From contig NC_070575.1 of assembly GCF_026914185.1 (NCBI RefSeq), positions 3,183,001 to 3,247,000 on the forward strand: 64,000 bases of DNA, given 5' to 3'. The position numbers and the translations under genes were made by a program. The first letter of the stretch is position 1; every line of letters starts with the position of its first letter. The DNA comes from Puccinia triticina (lineage: Eukaryota; Basidiomycota; Pucciniomycetes; Pucciniales; Pucciniaceae). This document shows positions 38,930 through 51,258 of the stretch, in pieces. The notes beneath the pieces are model-generated. The model was not told where the DNA came from. It saw nothing but the letters and a program-made list of their open reading frames with translations, and did no database searches.

Positions 38930-39951
38930 GACAAAAAGAAGCAATATTGATGGACCAAGATTGATCCTATCCATATATCATATTGATGATAGTTTCAACC
39001 TCTGCTGTTGACTTTCCCTCATGAAGGAGCTCCATGACCATCTTCTTTTCTTCTTGCAGTTTATCAGCTTTTGTCTCTCAATCTGGGACCAAATTTTCCT
39101 CACAGTTAAATTTTTTGCACTCCCATTCAAGTTGATTGGCATGTCACTGGTTGTCCTTCCGGACTTGTGATTTTTTCCCACTTCACTGCCAGCATATTTG
39201 GCTGGGATGAAGTCATCCCAGTTTGACTGGGATGCACTCAACCAATTTAAAATGGGTTTATCTCATCCAATGAAATATAAAACCAAAGGGGGTACCTTGC
39301 ATTGATATTTCATCAGTTGAGATCAACCAAGTTTAAATTGGTTGATTTCATCCCAGATTAACTGGGATAACCTCAACCCAGCCAATTATGCTGGCAGTGC
39401 TTCTCTTCACATTTGATACAATCCCTCTCAAGGTTGATCTGTTCAGTCTCTCGCGTATCTTCAAGATTGAAGCGCTCTTTATCAGCCACAACTTGCTTCT
39501 CAAACATCTGCAATCTAGTTTCTGTTGAGCCATTAAAGGTGTTTGCTAAATGAGACCCGGACCCCTTCAATGATTTTTGGGGGCTTGATGACTGGCTGCA
39601 ACAAAGAGTAGAACCAGGACTGGCGTCTGAAAGAGCTCCCTGGGACACACGTCTATGCTGACCAGAAGGGGTGTTTGGTGTTGGAACTTTTGCCTGTGTA
39701 GATGTAGACAATCCCGGGTTGCTTGGAGGGACAATTGGCGGGTTGTTTGGAGGGACCGTTCCCAATACAATTGGATTAGTCAAAAAGGAGGGCAATAGCG
39801 GCAGTTCTTCAATCAGATGAGAGTCAATAGGTTGCTGACTTTGAGGGCCAACTGGATTCTCCAGCAATATATCAGTTTGAGCGTGGGACAAGGACTTTTC
39901 CAACTCCGTCAATTGACAGTTGGCAGGTTCCAGAGCTTGAGGACCTGCCAA
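38930..39951 (-). pseudogene. Decayed unknown gene with coiled-coil end, split by a MITE
   Basis: I do not recognise a named family. From 39951 the minus strand encodes a Pro/Ser-rich region and then a charged helix (MFEKQVVADKERFNLEDTRETEQINLERD). After a 216-bp MITE it continues with a frameshift into EEKKMVMELLHEGKSTAEVETIINMI near 39040-38970. The pattern of disordered region plus charged coil resembles DNA-binding partners encoded beside fungal transposases. It lies convergent to the Harbinger transposase, so it could be that element's second gene; this is a guess. Confidence 0.45.
39184..39399. mobile_element. 216-bp MITE
   Basis: Long imperfect inverted repeats: CACTGCCAGCATATTTGGCT at the left and its inverse at the right, continuing through TCATCCCAG and AACCAATTTAAA almost to the centre. 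Flanked by CTT on both sides (39181-39183 and 39400-39402), a possible 3-bp duplication. It splits the minus-strand gene. Confidence 0.75.
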
Positions 39952-40059
39952 ATGTTGGGATTGAGGATTTTATAATGGGAGAGATTCCTCCCATCCTGAG
40001 TGTTTTATCTCCTCTGATTCCACTTTGCTGTTGCTATCTTCTTCATTGGGTTGTTGTGA

Positions 40060-40330
40060 GGAGCTTTTTAATGGGGTGGGTTAATTTTACAAGGTATGTT
40101 TTACAAGGTGCAAGGCCTTGCAAAATAACCCCTTGTAAAATTACACATAAGGGTAGCAAAGTGTAATTTTACAAGGGTTTGGGTTTATTTTCCTCCTTGT
40201 AACAAAACACTATGTAAAAAAGTCCTTGTAATATGATACCTCTCCGCAGCAGCAAGCAAATTTGCACCGCCTTGTTACAAGGTGGCACATGTCACTATGC
40301 AAAAATGTAAATACACTATCCCATATTCAA
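40060..40330. repeat. TTACAAGG-rich inverted motifs
   Basis: TTTTACAAGG or its inverse CCTTGTAAAA appears about nine times in 270 bp, in both orientations. No gene. Confidence 0.6.
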
Positions 40331-40507
40331 TTTTACAATGAATCACATGCTTAACCATGTATATGCATATATGCACAATGCAAATATGCATGAGCAAGCA
40401 CCACATTCATAGATTTACATTGTGGGACCCACAAGGAGGAAACATAAGCACGGATTCTCACACCAGTTGATCTGCCATCTTCTCCAAGACCCATCATTTT
40501 GCAAGCT

Positions 40508-42430
40508 ATGGGAGATTCAGAAGACACAGGCTTCTTGGATAATGAGGACAACAACAAGCATTCCAGCATACCCACGCAATTTGCGAAATGGCAATTCCCT
40601 AATAATTTTTCTTCTTTTGAGACGTACATAGACCATGATTGCATTCTTGATTTGCAAGGCTATCAGATATACCCCAACCGTCAAACAACATGTTTGAAGA
40701 CACCTGATATGAATATCACAAACTTTGGGACGGTTGACTATACCAGAACATCCGGTACCAAACGATGTACCAATGAACGTTGGAAAGTTCTTTGGTTCTA
40801 CTGCCTTGGCGCTATGGTCTGTGACCAAGATGAATTTAAATGGGCCGGATCAACTCTTACTGCCCCTGGAGCTATTAGGAAGTATCTTCAATAGTAAGTC
40901 TCTCCAAATTGCTGCTCAAGCCTAAGGGTTGTTCTGCCATCTGAAGCACTCTTTATTTCACAGGAATCCAAAGTGCCCTGGATTGGCCGGCCAATGCCCC
41001 GGCAAAGTGAAATGGTTAGAATGTCCAAAGGGACCCTCTGGTGTGGTGCTCCATTCCTAACCATAAGTAGTATTTTATTGCTTCCTTTTACATATATTCA
41101 TCATTACATTGCCCATCTCCCCTTCACCCTTCACAAATACCTCATTATTATTGCATATTCAGATTCTACGCCAGATTTTACCTATAGTCACTCACACATA
41201 GTATCCCCTTATCTTCAATGGTTCAGTAGTTATAGAGGATATAAGACTTACAGACAACCTACATTCTTCATTAGTTACAATACTCATTTCATTAGTAACC
41301 TACTTGAATCATTACAGTGAATCTCTTTTACATATTTATTCTCACATACTAAACCCTTTACATACAGTTCTCATTATGTACCATGCCTATTGTACACATT
41401 ACATCATTGGATCTGTGCTTACCTCTTTCAGTAGTGCTCATCATTACAAGTAGTTACTATTTTCTCATCACTCTTCCCCATTAGTACATTCTTTTTTCCC
41501 ATAACCAGCATTCCCCTTTCAGCATTGCTCATCATTACATACTTTTACTATGTTCACATCACTCTTCCCCATTTGTAAATTCCTTTATTCCCATAGCCAG
41601 AATGCCCCATTGTATGTGCTCATTGCTAATCCTTCCTTTCATATAAGAACTGTCCTTCCCCTCCTCACTTGTACCTTATGCAGAATTTATAGAGAATTTT
41701 AGATACAGAAATTATAGTGCCCATATTTCTCATCAACCCATTGCCATTGAACCATTGCCAATTGCTTTCCCCCCCTTCAACCATTTCTCCAACACTCTCA
41801 CCCTCAGTAGTCAGTAGTCAGCTCATAGTACTAGCTCCTAAGATCAAGTAGAAATCAGCCACACCTTTTCTTCTTTTTCTTAGTGTTACTCTCATCCCCT
41901 CAGCATTAGTCAGAAAGGCAGCCTCATCAGCACCCTTGCATAGCTTACATTAGTACTAGTGTTGCTATCCATTTCCTTTCCAAGCTCTATTCTGCCCTTT
42001 GAGTAGTTCCACACCGGGACCGCATGTCAAGTAGACAAACACATTGAGACTGGTTGGGCAGTAAGTCGTCACCATGGGTTCCACAATCATCCATGGCCAG
42101 AAGCCAAGAAACCCAATAAGCTTTCAAAGGATAAGCTCAAAACAAAATCAATAATAACCCAAAGGTTGGTGCTTTGAAGCTCAAAGTATGTGCAGTTTAT
42201 CTTTTGCGACTTGTCTTCAATTCCATAAAACTCATACTGTTTTTACTCCCAGATTGGTGATGCACAGGCTCTTGACCGTACAGAATCTAGTGTTACCACC
42301 ATTAATCCAAGCCTGGTGAATGCCAAACAACTGCGTTATCTCCAAAGAAACATCTTGCGCAAACTTAACATTGCCCCAGATAAGCTGGGTGGAGGCGTTG
42401 GGGACAAGGTATTCCTTGATCTGTTTCAGT
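40508..42430 (+). pseudogene. GCM/WRKY-type zinc-finger gene fragment, transposon-associated
   Basis: Exon 1 from ATG at 40508 encodes SSFETYIDHDCILDLQGYQIYP, NFGTVDYTRTSGTKRC and CDQDEFKWAGSTLTAPGAIRKYLQ, then a GT-AG intron (about 40894-40963) and NPKCPGLAGQCPGKVKWLECP. About 950 bp of A/T-rich sequence follows. Similarity resumes near 42040 with ETGWAVSRHHGFHNHPWPEAKKPNKL and, after another intron (about 42197-42252), SLVNAKQLRYLQRNILRKLNIAPDKLGG. Spaced Cys and a late H-x-H fit the GCM1/WRKY zinc fold often fused to fungal transposases. The C-terminal part is absent, so I call it a fragment. Which transposon class it belongs to is not clear. Confidence 0.58.
41060..42005. other. A/T-rich insertion or long intron in the GCM-type gene
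   Basis: Low-complexity, TTAGT/CATTAC-rich sequence without an open frame of interest. It separates two parts of one protein similarity. I found no terminal repeats that would define a particular element. Confidence 0.4.
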
Positions 42431-42439
42431 TGGGCCGGT

Positions 42440-42916
42440 GGGTTTTTCCAACAGTGGGCCAGCTACGCTAACTGTAGCGTTAGTGTAGCGTTAGCAGAAT
42501 TGCGCTAACACTACACATGCAGGGCGCAAAAGAGCGCGCGCTACGGTGTGCCACAGTCCTTTTAGCTGAACAAAAGGCCTTTTTTTCCGCTAAAAGCGCT
42601 GTAGCGCAGCGTAGTGACTGTAGCGGCGCTCTAAAACTAACAAACAATTGGTGCGCTGTTAGCGCAGCATAACGGCACTAACAGCGCTCTAACGCTACTG
42701 AAAATGGGCGGGCGCTTTTGCCGCTAAGCTAACGCGTAGCGCTGAAATAGCTTAGCGTAGCGTAGCATAGCCTAGCGTAGCATAGCATAGCGTAGCATAG
42801 CATAGCATAGCATAGCGTAGCATAGCATAGCATAGCGTAGCATAGCGTAGCATAGGGTAGCATAGCGTAGCATAGCGTAGCATAGCGTACCATAGCGTAC
42901 CATAGCGTAGCATATC
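42440..42916. repeat. TAGCG-type repeats grading into a CATAGCGTAG satellite
   Basis: About 42455-42750 is made of degenerate GTAGCGTTAGC words in both orientations. From about 42750 to 42913 a 10-bp unit, CATAGCGTAG or CATAGCATAG, runs in tandem for about 16 copies. It ends at the left end of the large inverted structure. Confidence 0.85.
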
Positions 42917-43430
42917 ACTACCAAGATAGATGAATTTGCGATGTCGTATATTGATCAGTATAGCGTATATTGATCAATTTTTTGTCTGTGTTCCATGTTG
43001 CCTTAAGACAGCTCTTTTGTAATCTCTCAACTTCCCCCTGTGTTAGCTTCAAGCCACAGGAATATTCTCTTTTTTTTGCCATAATAAAATTCATCAATTT
43101 CTACATATACCATTCTGTTCTTCCTGAAAAAAAAAAAAAAAGTTTTACGATTAATCCAGGGTGGCTGAGGGGTTTCAGAAATTTTGTGTTGTTTTTTTCA
43201 CTTCAACCATTGATGTTATCAGAAGTCTCCAAATATACTTTTTGTCAAAAAAGGGGAACATTGACCCCACACCTCTCTCACAATACCATCCTTCCTGGGT
43301 TGTTAATTTGGTGTGACCTTAAATTTCCTGAAGATGTTGCATATCATCCTTGGTATGCTACATGCATATGAGGCCTTTTTAAATTAGTTTAATATGGTTG
43401 AGCATATTTTTGTCAGGGTCTTAACACCAA

Positions 43431-44860
43431 GAAAATACCAAATTGGTGATATCTGGCAACCAATCATATTGTAGCTGCTACATTTGGGGGCTTTGCAATC
43501 ATTCAAGGTGCACAATGAATCTTTGAGGGCATTCTATCATTTTGGTACCAATATCATGGAATAACTCCCAAGCTGCGCTGAGATATAGTGGGAGCAACAC
43601 CAAGAAACTACCAAAGTAGTGATAGTGGGCAACTGATCACATTGTGGCTGCTACATTTGGGGGTTTGGTGGTCATACAAGGTACTTAATGAATCTTCGAG
43701 GAAATTTGATCATTTTGATACCAATATCATGGAAGAACTCCCAAGCTGCGCTGAGATACAGTGGCAGAAACACCAAGAAACTACCAAATTAGTGATATTT
43801 GGCAACTGATCACATTGTGGCTGCTACATTTGGGGGTTTTGTGGTCATTAAAGGTACAAAATGAATCTTTGAGGGCATTTGATCATTTTAATACCAATAT
43901 AATGGAAGAACTCCAACGCTGCGCTGGGAGAAAGTGGCAGAAACACCAAGAAACTACCAAATTAGTGATATTTGGCAACTGATCACATTGTGGCTGCTAC
44001 ATTTGGGGGTTTTGTGGTCATTCAAGGTACTCAATGAATCGTTAAGGGCATTTGATCATTTTGGGACCAATATCATGGAAGAACTCCCACTCTGCGCTGA
44101 GATATAGTGGCAGAAACACCAAGACACTACCAAATTAGTGATATTTGGCAACTGATCACATTGTGGCTGCTACATTTGGGGGTTTTGTGGTCATTCAAGG
44201 TACTCAATGAATCTTTGAGTGAATTTGATCATTTTGGTACCAACATCATGGAACAACTCCCACACTGCACTGAGATATAGTGGCGGAAACACCAATAAAC
44301 GACCAAATTAGTGATATTTGGCAACTGATCACATTGCACCAGGAAAAAACAATCATCACTTGTCTGCAAGCGGCATAGCAAAGTACAAAGGGGCCTTTGT
44401 ACTTTCTCATGTCACTTGTAGGCAAGTGATCATTGTCTTTTCCTGGTTTTGTAGCTGCTACATTTGGGGTTTTTGAGGTACAAAATGAATCTTTGAGGGC
44501 ATTTGATAATTTTGACCTCAATTTCATGGAAAAATTCCCACGCTGCGCTGAGATATAGTGGGAGAAACACCAAGAAACTACCAAATTAGTGATATTTGGC
44601 AACTGATCACATTGTGGCTGCTACATTTGGGTGTTTTGTGGTCATTCATGGTACAAAATGAATCTTTGAGGGCATTTGATCATTTTGATACAAATATCAT
44701 GGAAGAAATCCTGAGCTGCGCTGAGATATAGTGGCAGAAAAACCAAGAAACTACCAAATTAGTGATATTTGGCAACTGATCACATTGTGGCTGCTACATT
44801 TGGGGGTTTTGTGGTCATTCAAGGTACAAAATGAATCTTTGAGGGCATTTGATAATTTTG
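43431..44860 (+). repeat. ~172-bp tandem array, forward orientation, block 1
   Basis: The unit holds ATTAGTGATATTTGGCAACT, TGTGGCTGCTACATTTGGGG, GGTACCAATATCATGG and GCTGCGCTGAGATATAGTGG. About eight copies; unit length measured between AGTGATATTT at 43791 and 43963. A ~111-bp hairpin insertion (44337-44447, CCAGGAAAA termini) interrupts one unit. Confidence 0.88.
44337..44447. mobile_element. ~111-bp foldback insertion in a 172-bp unit
   Basis: Starts CACCAGGAAAAAACAATCAT and ends with an imperfect inverse (TGATCATTGTCTTTTCCTGG). It replaces nothing in the unit, which continues with TAGCTGC afterwards. Confidence 0.65.
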
Positions 44861-46083
44861 GTACCAATTAGAGAAAGCCCCAAGTACTCCTTTGCAAGTA
44901 CTCGGCACCCGTGGGGGAGTACTTGTAGGCCTGCAACAAGTATTTGTTTACGGGTGCCGGGTGCGGGTGCGGGTGTCAGGGTTCTGGGCTAAAAAACAGG
45001 CAAGTACTTGGTAAAAGTACTTGCTATACACCTGGAGCCAGAGATGATCTTAGTTGCACAGCAGTCAGACGTCCTGCCACGGGACCACTGCCTTCCAAAC
45101 ACCCTAACCCTGCCGCCGCACCCCCGGCCGGGCCGTACCCGGGGGCCAATTGCCATCTGTACCACAGGTGCAGCCCATATCCAACCACATATATCATCAA
45201 CACCATGGCAGGTAACGGGATCAGCAAGAAGCGCCGCAAGCTATTGCCCTCCTCTTTTGTCTTTAGTACCCCAGCTCAATCCAAGAAAACTTCCCACAAG
45301 AGAATACCCCGGGAAATCCAAGAAATCTCCAAACTCAACAATTTCGATGAACCTCAATCCAAGCAAAATTCTCATAAGAGAAAAACCCGCGAAATCGTTG
45401 AACTCAATAATTCTGATGAAGAAGTAGTGCCTACTGACTAAGATAATGCAAATCCTGGGAGCACTCAAGGTTCAGAGACTCACGAACCTACGGATGAACA
45501 AGAGCTGAGTGAGTAACATCCGCCCTGAACTCATCATCTGAACCGATTGGATCAAAACACTGACCTCAGGCTCTCCGGATATCTGTTTTTTCTTGGGAAA
45601 GGCGCGGAGAGTCCATAAGAATCAACTCAGTTCTTGCTATGCTTATTAAAACTCCCCGCACCTATCCGATCAGAAAGATAAAAATGGCGCTTAATGATTG
45701 CTTACCAGTGTAAAACGTAGGTACTATTCACTTATCAACCGTACTTGCTTGGACTATCACCTACCTAATTGCCCTTTCATTTTTCATACTACCTTTCTTT
45801 CAGCTGCGGCAACAACATCAACCGTCCAATTTATGATACTTCACCCAGCAATCTCTCCAAGCATGTCGCAACTTGCACAAAGAAGGCAAAGGAATCAAAA
45901 TCACAAAGCCTTGCAGCTCTGGGGATTTCTGGCACCGGCGATGTTGATGCGCAAGAGGTAATAGCAGCTTCTTCTGTTGAATTGTCTGTTAGTCTGCTAC
46001 CATGATCTATCACCACAGTATGGAGGGCTGTTGGATTGACCCATGAGCACTACCAACCAACCACCCAGCTGGCAACCACAAGC

Positions 46084-46165
46084 GTCTGTAGCCTAGTTGG
46101 TAAAGGCAGCACTCTAGTATGTGTCTCAGCATAGCTGAGGTCGTGAGTTTGACTCTCACCAGACA
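46084..46165 (+). tRNA. tRNA-like sequence inside the hAT gene
   Basis: 82 nt with a perfect A-box (TAGCCTAGTTGG), paired D-arm, long variable-arm-like hairpin (CTCAG/CTGAG) and perfect T-stem (GTGAG/CTCAC). The acceptor stem is only 5 bp (GTCTG/CAGAC) and the anticodon arm pairs poorly, so it is probably a tRNA-derived relic or SINE-like head. TTTT follows 12 nt downstream. Confidence 0.4.
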
Positions 46166-46837
46166 AATCTTCATTTTACAGTCTCTACATCTTCTTGGAT
46201 CCCTTTCATGTTTATGAAACTGATTTTCACAACACAATAGGTACCTCAGCTTTGTGCAATCTGGTGTGCGGAAGCGGCCCGCCCATTTTCAGCTCTTGGC
46301 GAACTTGCACACAAAGAAATTCTGCACTCAGTTGTCATACAAAATCTACCAAGAGCAAAAGCAGTATCTAAAGATATTGGTCGATTATACACGGCCGTGC
46401 AGGAGTCTTTCATAGAAACTCTTAAGGTTGTTGATTTCTTCTTCCTCACCCCTTTCATTGGGCTGACTTTTTTTTTATTTCAAGAATCACAAGGGTGCAA
46501 TGTATTTAGGTCTTGATTCCTGGCAGTCCCCAAATGGGTTCAACATATTAGGAACCGTGATTTACCACTTGGTCAAACTTGAAGGAGACATTATTGGGTT
46601 TAAATTGGAGGCCATGCCTCTGGACTTTGTCAGACTTGAACAAAGTCACAGGGGTGAGTATCTTGCTGAAACAGTCCAGGCAATTGTTGAAAAGTTTGGG
46701 TTGAAGAACAAGGTACGCACCATTATTCCATCTTTTTCTTTCTTTGGCTTCTAGTCTATGTCTTATTCGATTATTTTTCTCACAGATCTGTGGTATTGTA
46801 ACCAATAACGCTACCAACAACCAGAGAATGATTGATT

Positions 46838-47398
46838 GACAGAGACCGGACCCGTAGGGGGAGGTCGCCTAGGTCCAAGCACGCAAAGGAGGACGCCCGG
46901 GCTGGGTCTGGAGAATCAAGGCTGGATTATGAGCAATGAGGTTAGAGACTGGGCTCATGAGCCTGTCACAACAACCTTCATAATCTAGCTCCTTGACTTG
47001 CCTATCCCCGCACAAAGGCTCCCAAGCTCTCTCCACGTCTCTCTGAAACTCCTCAGTTCTGCACCGACCAGTTTCCTTTTTTCAGTCCTCCCGCCCGCCC
47101 CACAGACTGGTTTAGGTGTTGGGCATAGCCCAAACCCCTTCTCCACTTCGGCCAAGGGCAGCTACTCCCACTCTTCCCTCTTTGCTTCAGGAGGAGGGTT
47201 GTCAAGTTGCGTTACTACCCACCCAGGGGCTTCTTCCTAACAGGTTGCGACGCCCCGCTGGTAGTAAGGCCTTGGTACACTTGAGGCTCTCCACCGAGAC
47301 CCAGACACCGGCCCCAGTGAAAACCTACCAACAGGAAGGGACCACAGGGGCCTACGGGAAGACCGTGTACTGCGGCAACCGCAGTAAAAGTCATCCCT
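46838..47398. other. ~560-bp G+C-rich insertion in the hAT transposase
   Basis: Protein similarity stops after NNQRMI at 46837 and resumes with NMQRRTNGDG near 47404. The segment has GGACCCGTAGGGGGAGG and GGGCTCATGAGCC words and no coding frame I recognise. I could not identify its termini. Confidence 0.5.
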
Positions 47399-49599
47399 GA
47401 AAAATATGCAGAGACGGACGAATGGAGACGGCTTGGATACAATTGGAAGTTTCCGTTGGCCTTGCTTTAAAGGTGAACCGCAATGGATACGGTGTTTTTC
47501 TCACATTTTAAATTTAATCACTCAGGTCATCTTGCGACCTTTTGGAAGCCACAAGAAACAAACAAGACTTGCATCCCTTGAAGAAGAATCAGAAAATGAC
47601 AAGGAATCCGACAATCCAGAGGCCCAAATACAATTGTATGTTTCTCATGTTCTTCTCATTGCAATTGGTGGCGGTAGTAATTGCTGAAATTATAAATCTT
47701 TGGGCACCTATCTAGGATGACAGAAGATGATAGTGAATCTGAAGATGAAACTAAGTTTGAGGACTCCAAAGGACCTCCTACAAATACCCTGCTGGCGGCA
47801 GAGCTCATTTAAGACAAAGAGATTGGACTCAAGGATGAGGATGTCCATGAGTTGAGTGATGAAGAGGAGAATGATTGATACACTTCCCAATCCTGCAAAG
47901 AAACACTTACCAAGGTCAGCCACCCTTGTCTATCTACCTTGCTTTTTATTGGAACTAACATACAAACTGTTTTGATCAGTTTTGAGCTATTTCTTGGAAG
48001 CTAAAAAAGTCCCCAAATTCAAAGGCTCTTTTCATTGAGCTCTGTCAGGAACACAAGTATTTGAAGCCACACAACATTCCCCAGGATGTGAGGACGAGGT
48101 GGAACACAACTCTTTTGCAATTGGAAAGTATCATAAGATGCTTGGAAGCCATGTTATTCTATATTTGTCTTCCCAGAAATACAAATAGCCCCTTGTTAAT
48201 ATCATCAATGTTTTGTTAGTATTGACTGGCAGAAAGATAGATGTCATGGCCCCTCCCGCAACTATCACATCAAAATGAGCAATCTCGATTTAGCCAGAGA
48301 CCTTGTGGAGGTCCTCCAACCCTTCTACGTTATCACCCAGCAAGTCTCAACTGGCGGTGCCGGTAGGATATCTGAAATTGTGGTCTTCATCAACCAGATC
48401 ACCGGTCACATTGTTTTGGCGATTTCTGATAAGCAAGAAAAATACCCGCCAGCTTTAAGGAACACCTGTCGGGCAGGTCTTCAGCTAACAAATAAGTATT
48501 ACACTCTCACCGACTGCTCCCTATTGTAACGAGTTGCCATGGGTAAGCTATCCTTTTTATTTCTTCCTCAAAGCACCATACTGACAGTTTTGTCTTGTTG
48601 CAGTTCTTCACCCTTCTTTCAAGGACAAGTATTTTAAACTAGCCAAGTGGAAGCCCAAGTGGATCAGCGAGGCAATTAGACTCACCCGCGAGATGTGGGA
48701 TACTTATTATAAACCTGAAGCTCAGCCAACCACAAGCCAGCCACCCAGTCAACAAGCTTCCCAGGTAATTTTGTCCTGTTATTTCATGTTTTTTGTACCT
48801 TCAAGCTAACATGATATAAAATAGCCCACAACAGGTGTCCTTGCAGGGTTGATCGAGGCTTCCAAAGCCCGCGGAGGAACCAGCCTCACTGATCCTCTTC
48901 AAACTTGGCTCGCTGGAGGGTTGGCACTGACCAAAGAAGGAAGGCCGGTCAATCCCCTCAAATGGTGGAACCAACAACAAATTAGTGCCGGTAATACTCA
49001 CGGAGGGCTGCTCCAGATGGCACTGGATGTGCTGAGCTGTCCAGGTCTCCAGATGGCATTGGATGTGCTGAGCTGTCCAGGTGAGATATCATTATCTAGA
49101 AATGCTAAACAAAAAATTTCATGCTAATTAGCCTGCATCTTCAACAGCAACCACCGTTGATGTGGAGCAATTGTTTAGCTTTGGCAGGGACTATGTTTAT
49201 TTCAGGAGGCACAGGCTCAGCGCACGGTCAGTCACTAGGGGAATGACGGTGGCATTTTATTCAAGAAATGGTAAGATAAAGCAGGGGCTTCTGTACAAAT
49301 GTAAGCTAAATAAAAGGAATGACAAGAAAATGATGGAGAAATCAAGGTGAAGATAAATTAAAAGTAGAATACATGCTGATTACAATGTACATGCCTGCAA
49401 TGAGACTCTGGTGAACGGCTTTTGCCGCAAAAAAGGTGTTCACAGCCGCAAGTACTTGCAACAAGTACGCGCCTACTTGCCCCCTCCTGCGGCCGCGGGT
49501 GCGGGTGCGGGTGTGAGTGTCCAGGATTTGAGAAATTTTGGGCAAGTAATCTTACTTGTGGCGAGGACCCGGGTGCAAGGGGCTTTCACTAGTACCAAT

Positions 49600-50356
49600 A
49601 TCATGGAAGAATTCCCACGCTGAGCTGGAATAAAGTGGCAGAAACACCAAGAAACTACCAAATTAGTGATATTTGGCAACTGATCACATTGTGGCTGCTA
49701 CATTTGGGGGTTTTGTGGTCATTCAGGGTACTGAATGAATCTTTGAGGGCATTTGATCATTTTGATACCAATATCATGGAAGAACTCACACGCTGCGCTG
49801 AGATATAGTGGCAGAAACACCAAGAAACTACCAAATTAGTGATATTTGGCAACTGATCACATTGTGGCTGCTAGGTTTGGGGATTTTGAGGTACACATTG
49901 AATCTTTGAAGGCATTTGATTATTTTGATACAAATATTATGGAAGAACTCCCATTCTGCGCTGAGATAAAAGCAGGAGAAACACCAAGAAACTAGCAAAT
50001 TAGTGATATTTGGCAACTGATCACATTGTGGCTGCTACATTTGGGGGTTTTGTGGTCATTAAAGTACTCAATGAATCATTGAGGGAATTTGATCATTTTG
50101 GTACCAATATCATGGAACAACTCCCACGCTGCACTGAGATATAGTGGCAGAAACACCAATAAACAACTAAATTAGTGATATTTGGCAACTGATCACATTG
50201 TAGCTGCTACATTTGGGGGTTCTGAGGTACACAATGAATCTTTGAGGGCATTTGATCATTTTGATACCAATATCATGGAAGAACTCCCACGCTGCGCTGA
50301 CACATAGTGGGATAAACACCAAGAAACTACCAAATTGGTTATATTTGGCAACTGAT
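49600..50356 (+). repeat. ~172-bp tandem array, forward, block 2
   Basis: About four units continuing block 1 after the hAT element. Confidence 0.85.
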
Positions 50357-51258
50357 ATCACTAATTTGGTTGTTCATTGGTGTTTCTGCCACTATATCTC
50401 AGCGCAGCGTGAGAGTTCTTCCATAATATTGGTACCTAAATGCGCAAATGCCCTTGAAGATGCATTGTGTACCTTGGAGGACCACAAAAACCCCAAATGT
50501 AGCAGCCACAATGTGATCAGTTGCCAAATATCACTAATTTGGTCGTTTATTGGTGTTTCTGCCACTATATCTCAGTGCAGCGTGGGAGTTCTTCCATGAT
50601 ATTGGTACAAAAATGATCAAATGCCCCTGAAGATTCATTGTGTACCTTGGATGACCACAAAACCGCCAAATGCAGCAGCCACAATGTGATAAGCTGTCAA
50701 ATATTACTAATTTGGTAGTTTCTTGGTGTTTCTGCCACTATATCTCAGCGCAGCATGGGATTTCTTCCATGATATTGGTACCAGAATGATCTGATGCCCT
50801 CAAGAATTCATTTTGTACCATGAATTACCACAAAACCCCCAAATGGAGCAGCCACAATGTGATCAGTTGCCAAATATCACTAATTTGGTTGTTTATTGGT
50901 GTTTCTGCAGCGTGGGAGTTGTTCCATGATATTGGTACCAAAATGACCAAATTCCCTTCATTGAGTACCTTGAATGACCACAAAACCCCCAAATGTAGCA
51001 GCCACAATGTGATCAGTGGCCAAATATCACTAATTTGGTAGTTTCTTGGTGTTTCTGCCACTATATCTCAGCCCAGCATGGGAGTTCTTCCATGATATTG
51101 GTACCAAAATGATCAAATGCGCTCAAAGATTCATTGTGTACCTTGAATGACCACGAAACCCCCAAATGTAGCAGCCACAATGTGATCAGTTGCCAAATAT
51201 CACTAATTTGGTAGTTTCTTGGTGTTTCTGCCAATTTATCTCAGCACAGCGTGGGAGT
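50357..51258 (-). repeat. ~172-bp tandem array, reverse orientation, block 3
   Basis: At about 50356 the units switch to reverse complement in one step (GGCAACTGAT followed by ATCACTAATTTGG). About five units run to the edge of Copia-2. Confidence 0.85.

Larger units (their letters stand above)
45205..49330 (+). pseudogene. hAT transposase, multi-exon, decayed
   Basis: ATG at 45205 in ACCATGG context opens a Lys/Ser-rich N-terminus with a TAA near 45439. Further exons give a BED-type finger (CGNNINRPIYDTSPSNLSKHVATC broken into its parts; 45803-45958), a linker (46240-46430), the catalytic start LDSWQSPNGFNILGT (46500), and GIVTNNATNN, where the second Asp seems to be Asn. RCFSHILNL (47497), a long helical part (48275-48530), WISEAIRLTREMWDTYY and the dimerisation block DPLQTWLAGGLALT, HGGLLQMALDVLSCP follow; the latter is partly duplicated. 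The last exon has ATTVDVEQLFSFGRDYV and RRHRLSARSVTRGMT. A 560-bp foreign segment interrupts it at about 46838-47398. Confidence 0.88.
44869..49591 (+). mobile_element. hAT transposon, decayed, inserted in a 172-bp unit
   Basis: Termini TAGAGAAAGCCCC and GGGGCTTTCACTA are inverse copies with one mismatch and fit the hAT terminal consensus. An exact 8-bp duplication, GTACCAAT, flanks it (44861-44868 and 49592-49599). Array sequence is continuous once it is removed. GGTGCGGGTGCGGGTG and AAGTACTTG repeats lie inside both ends. It encodes a broken hAT transposase. Confidence 0.95.

Noticed and set aside
42970..43371. A 133-codon ORF and its inverse relative at 61720-62195
   Set aside because: Both are readings of the inverted terminal segment; frames are not conserved between the two copies.
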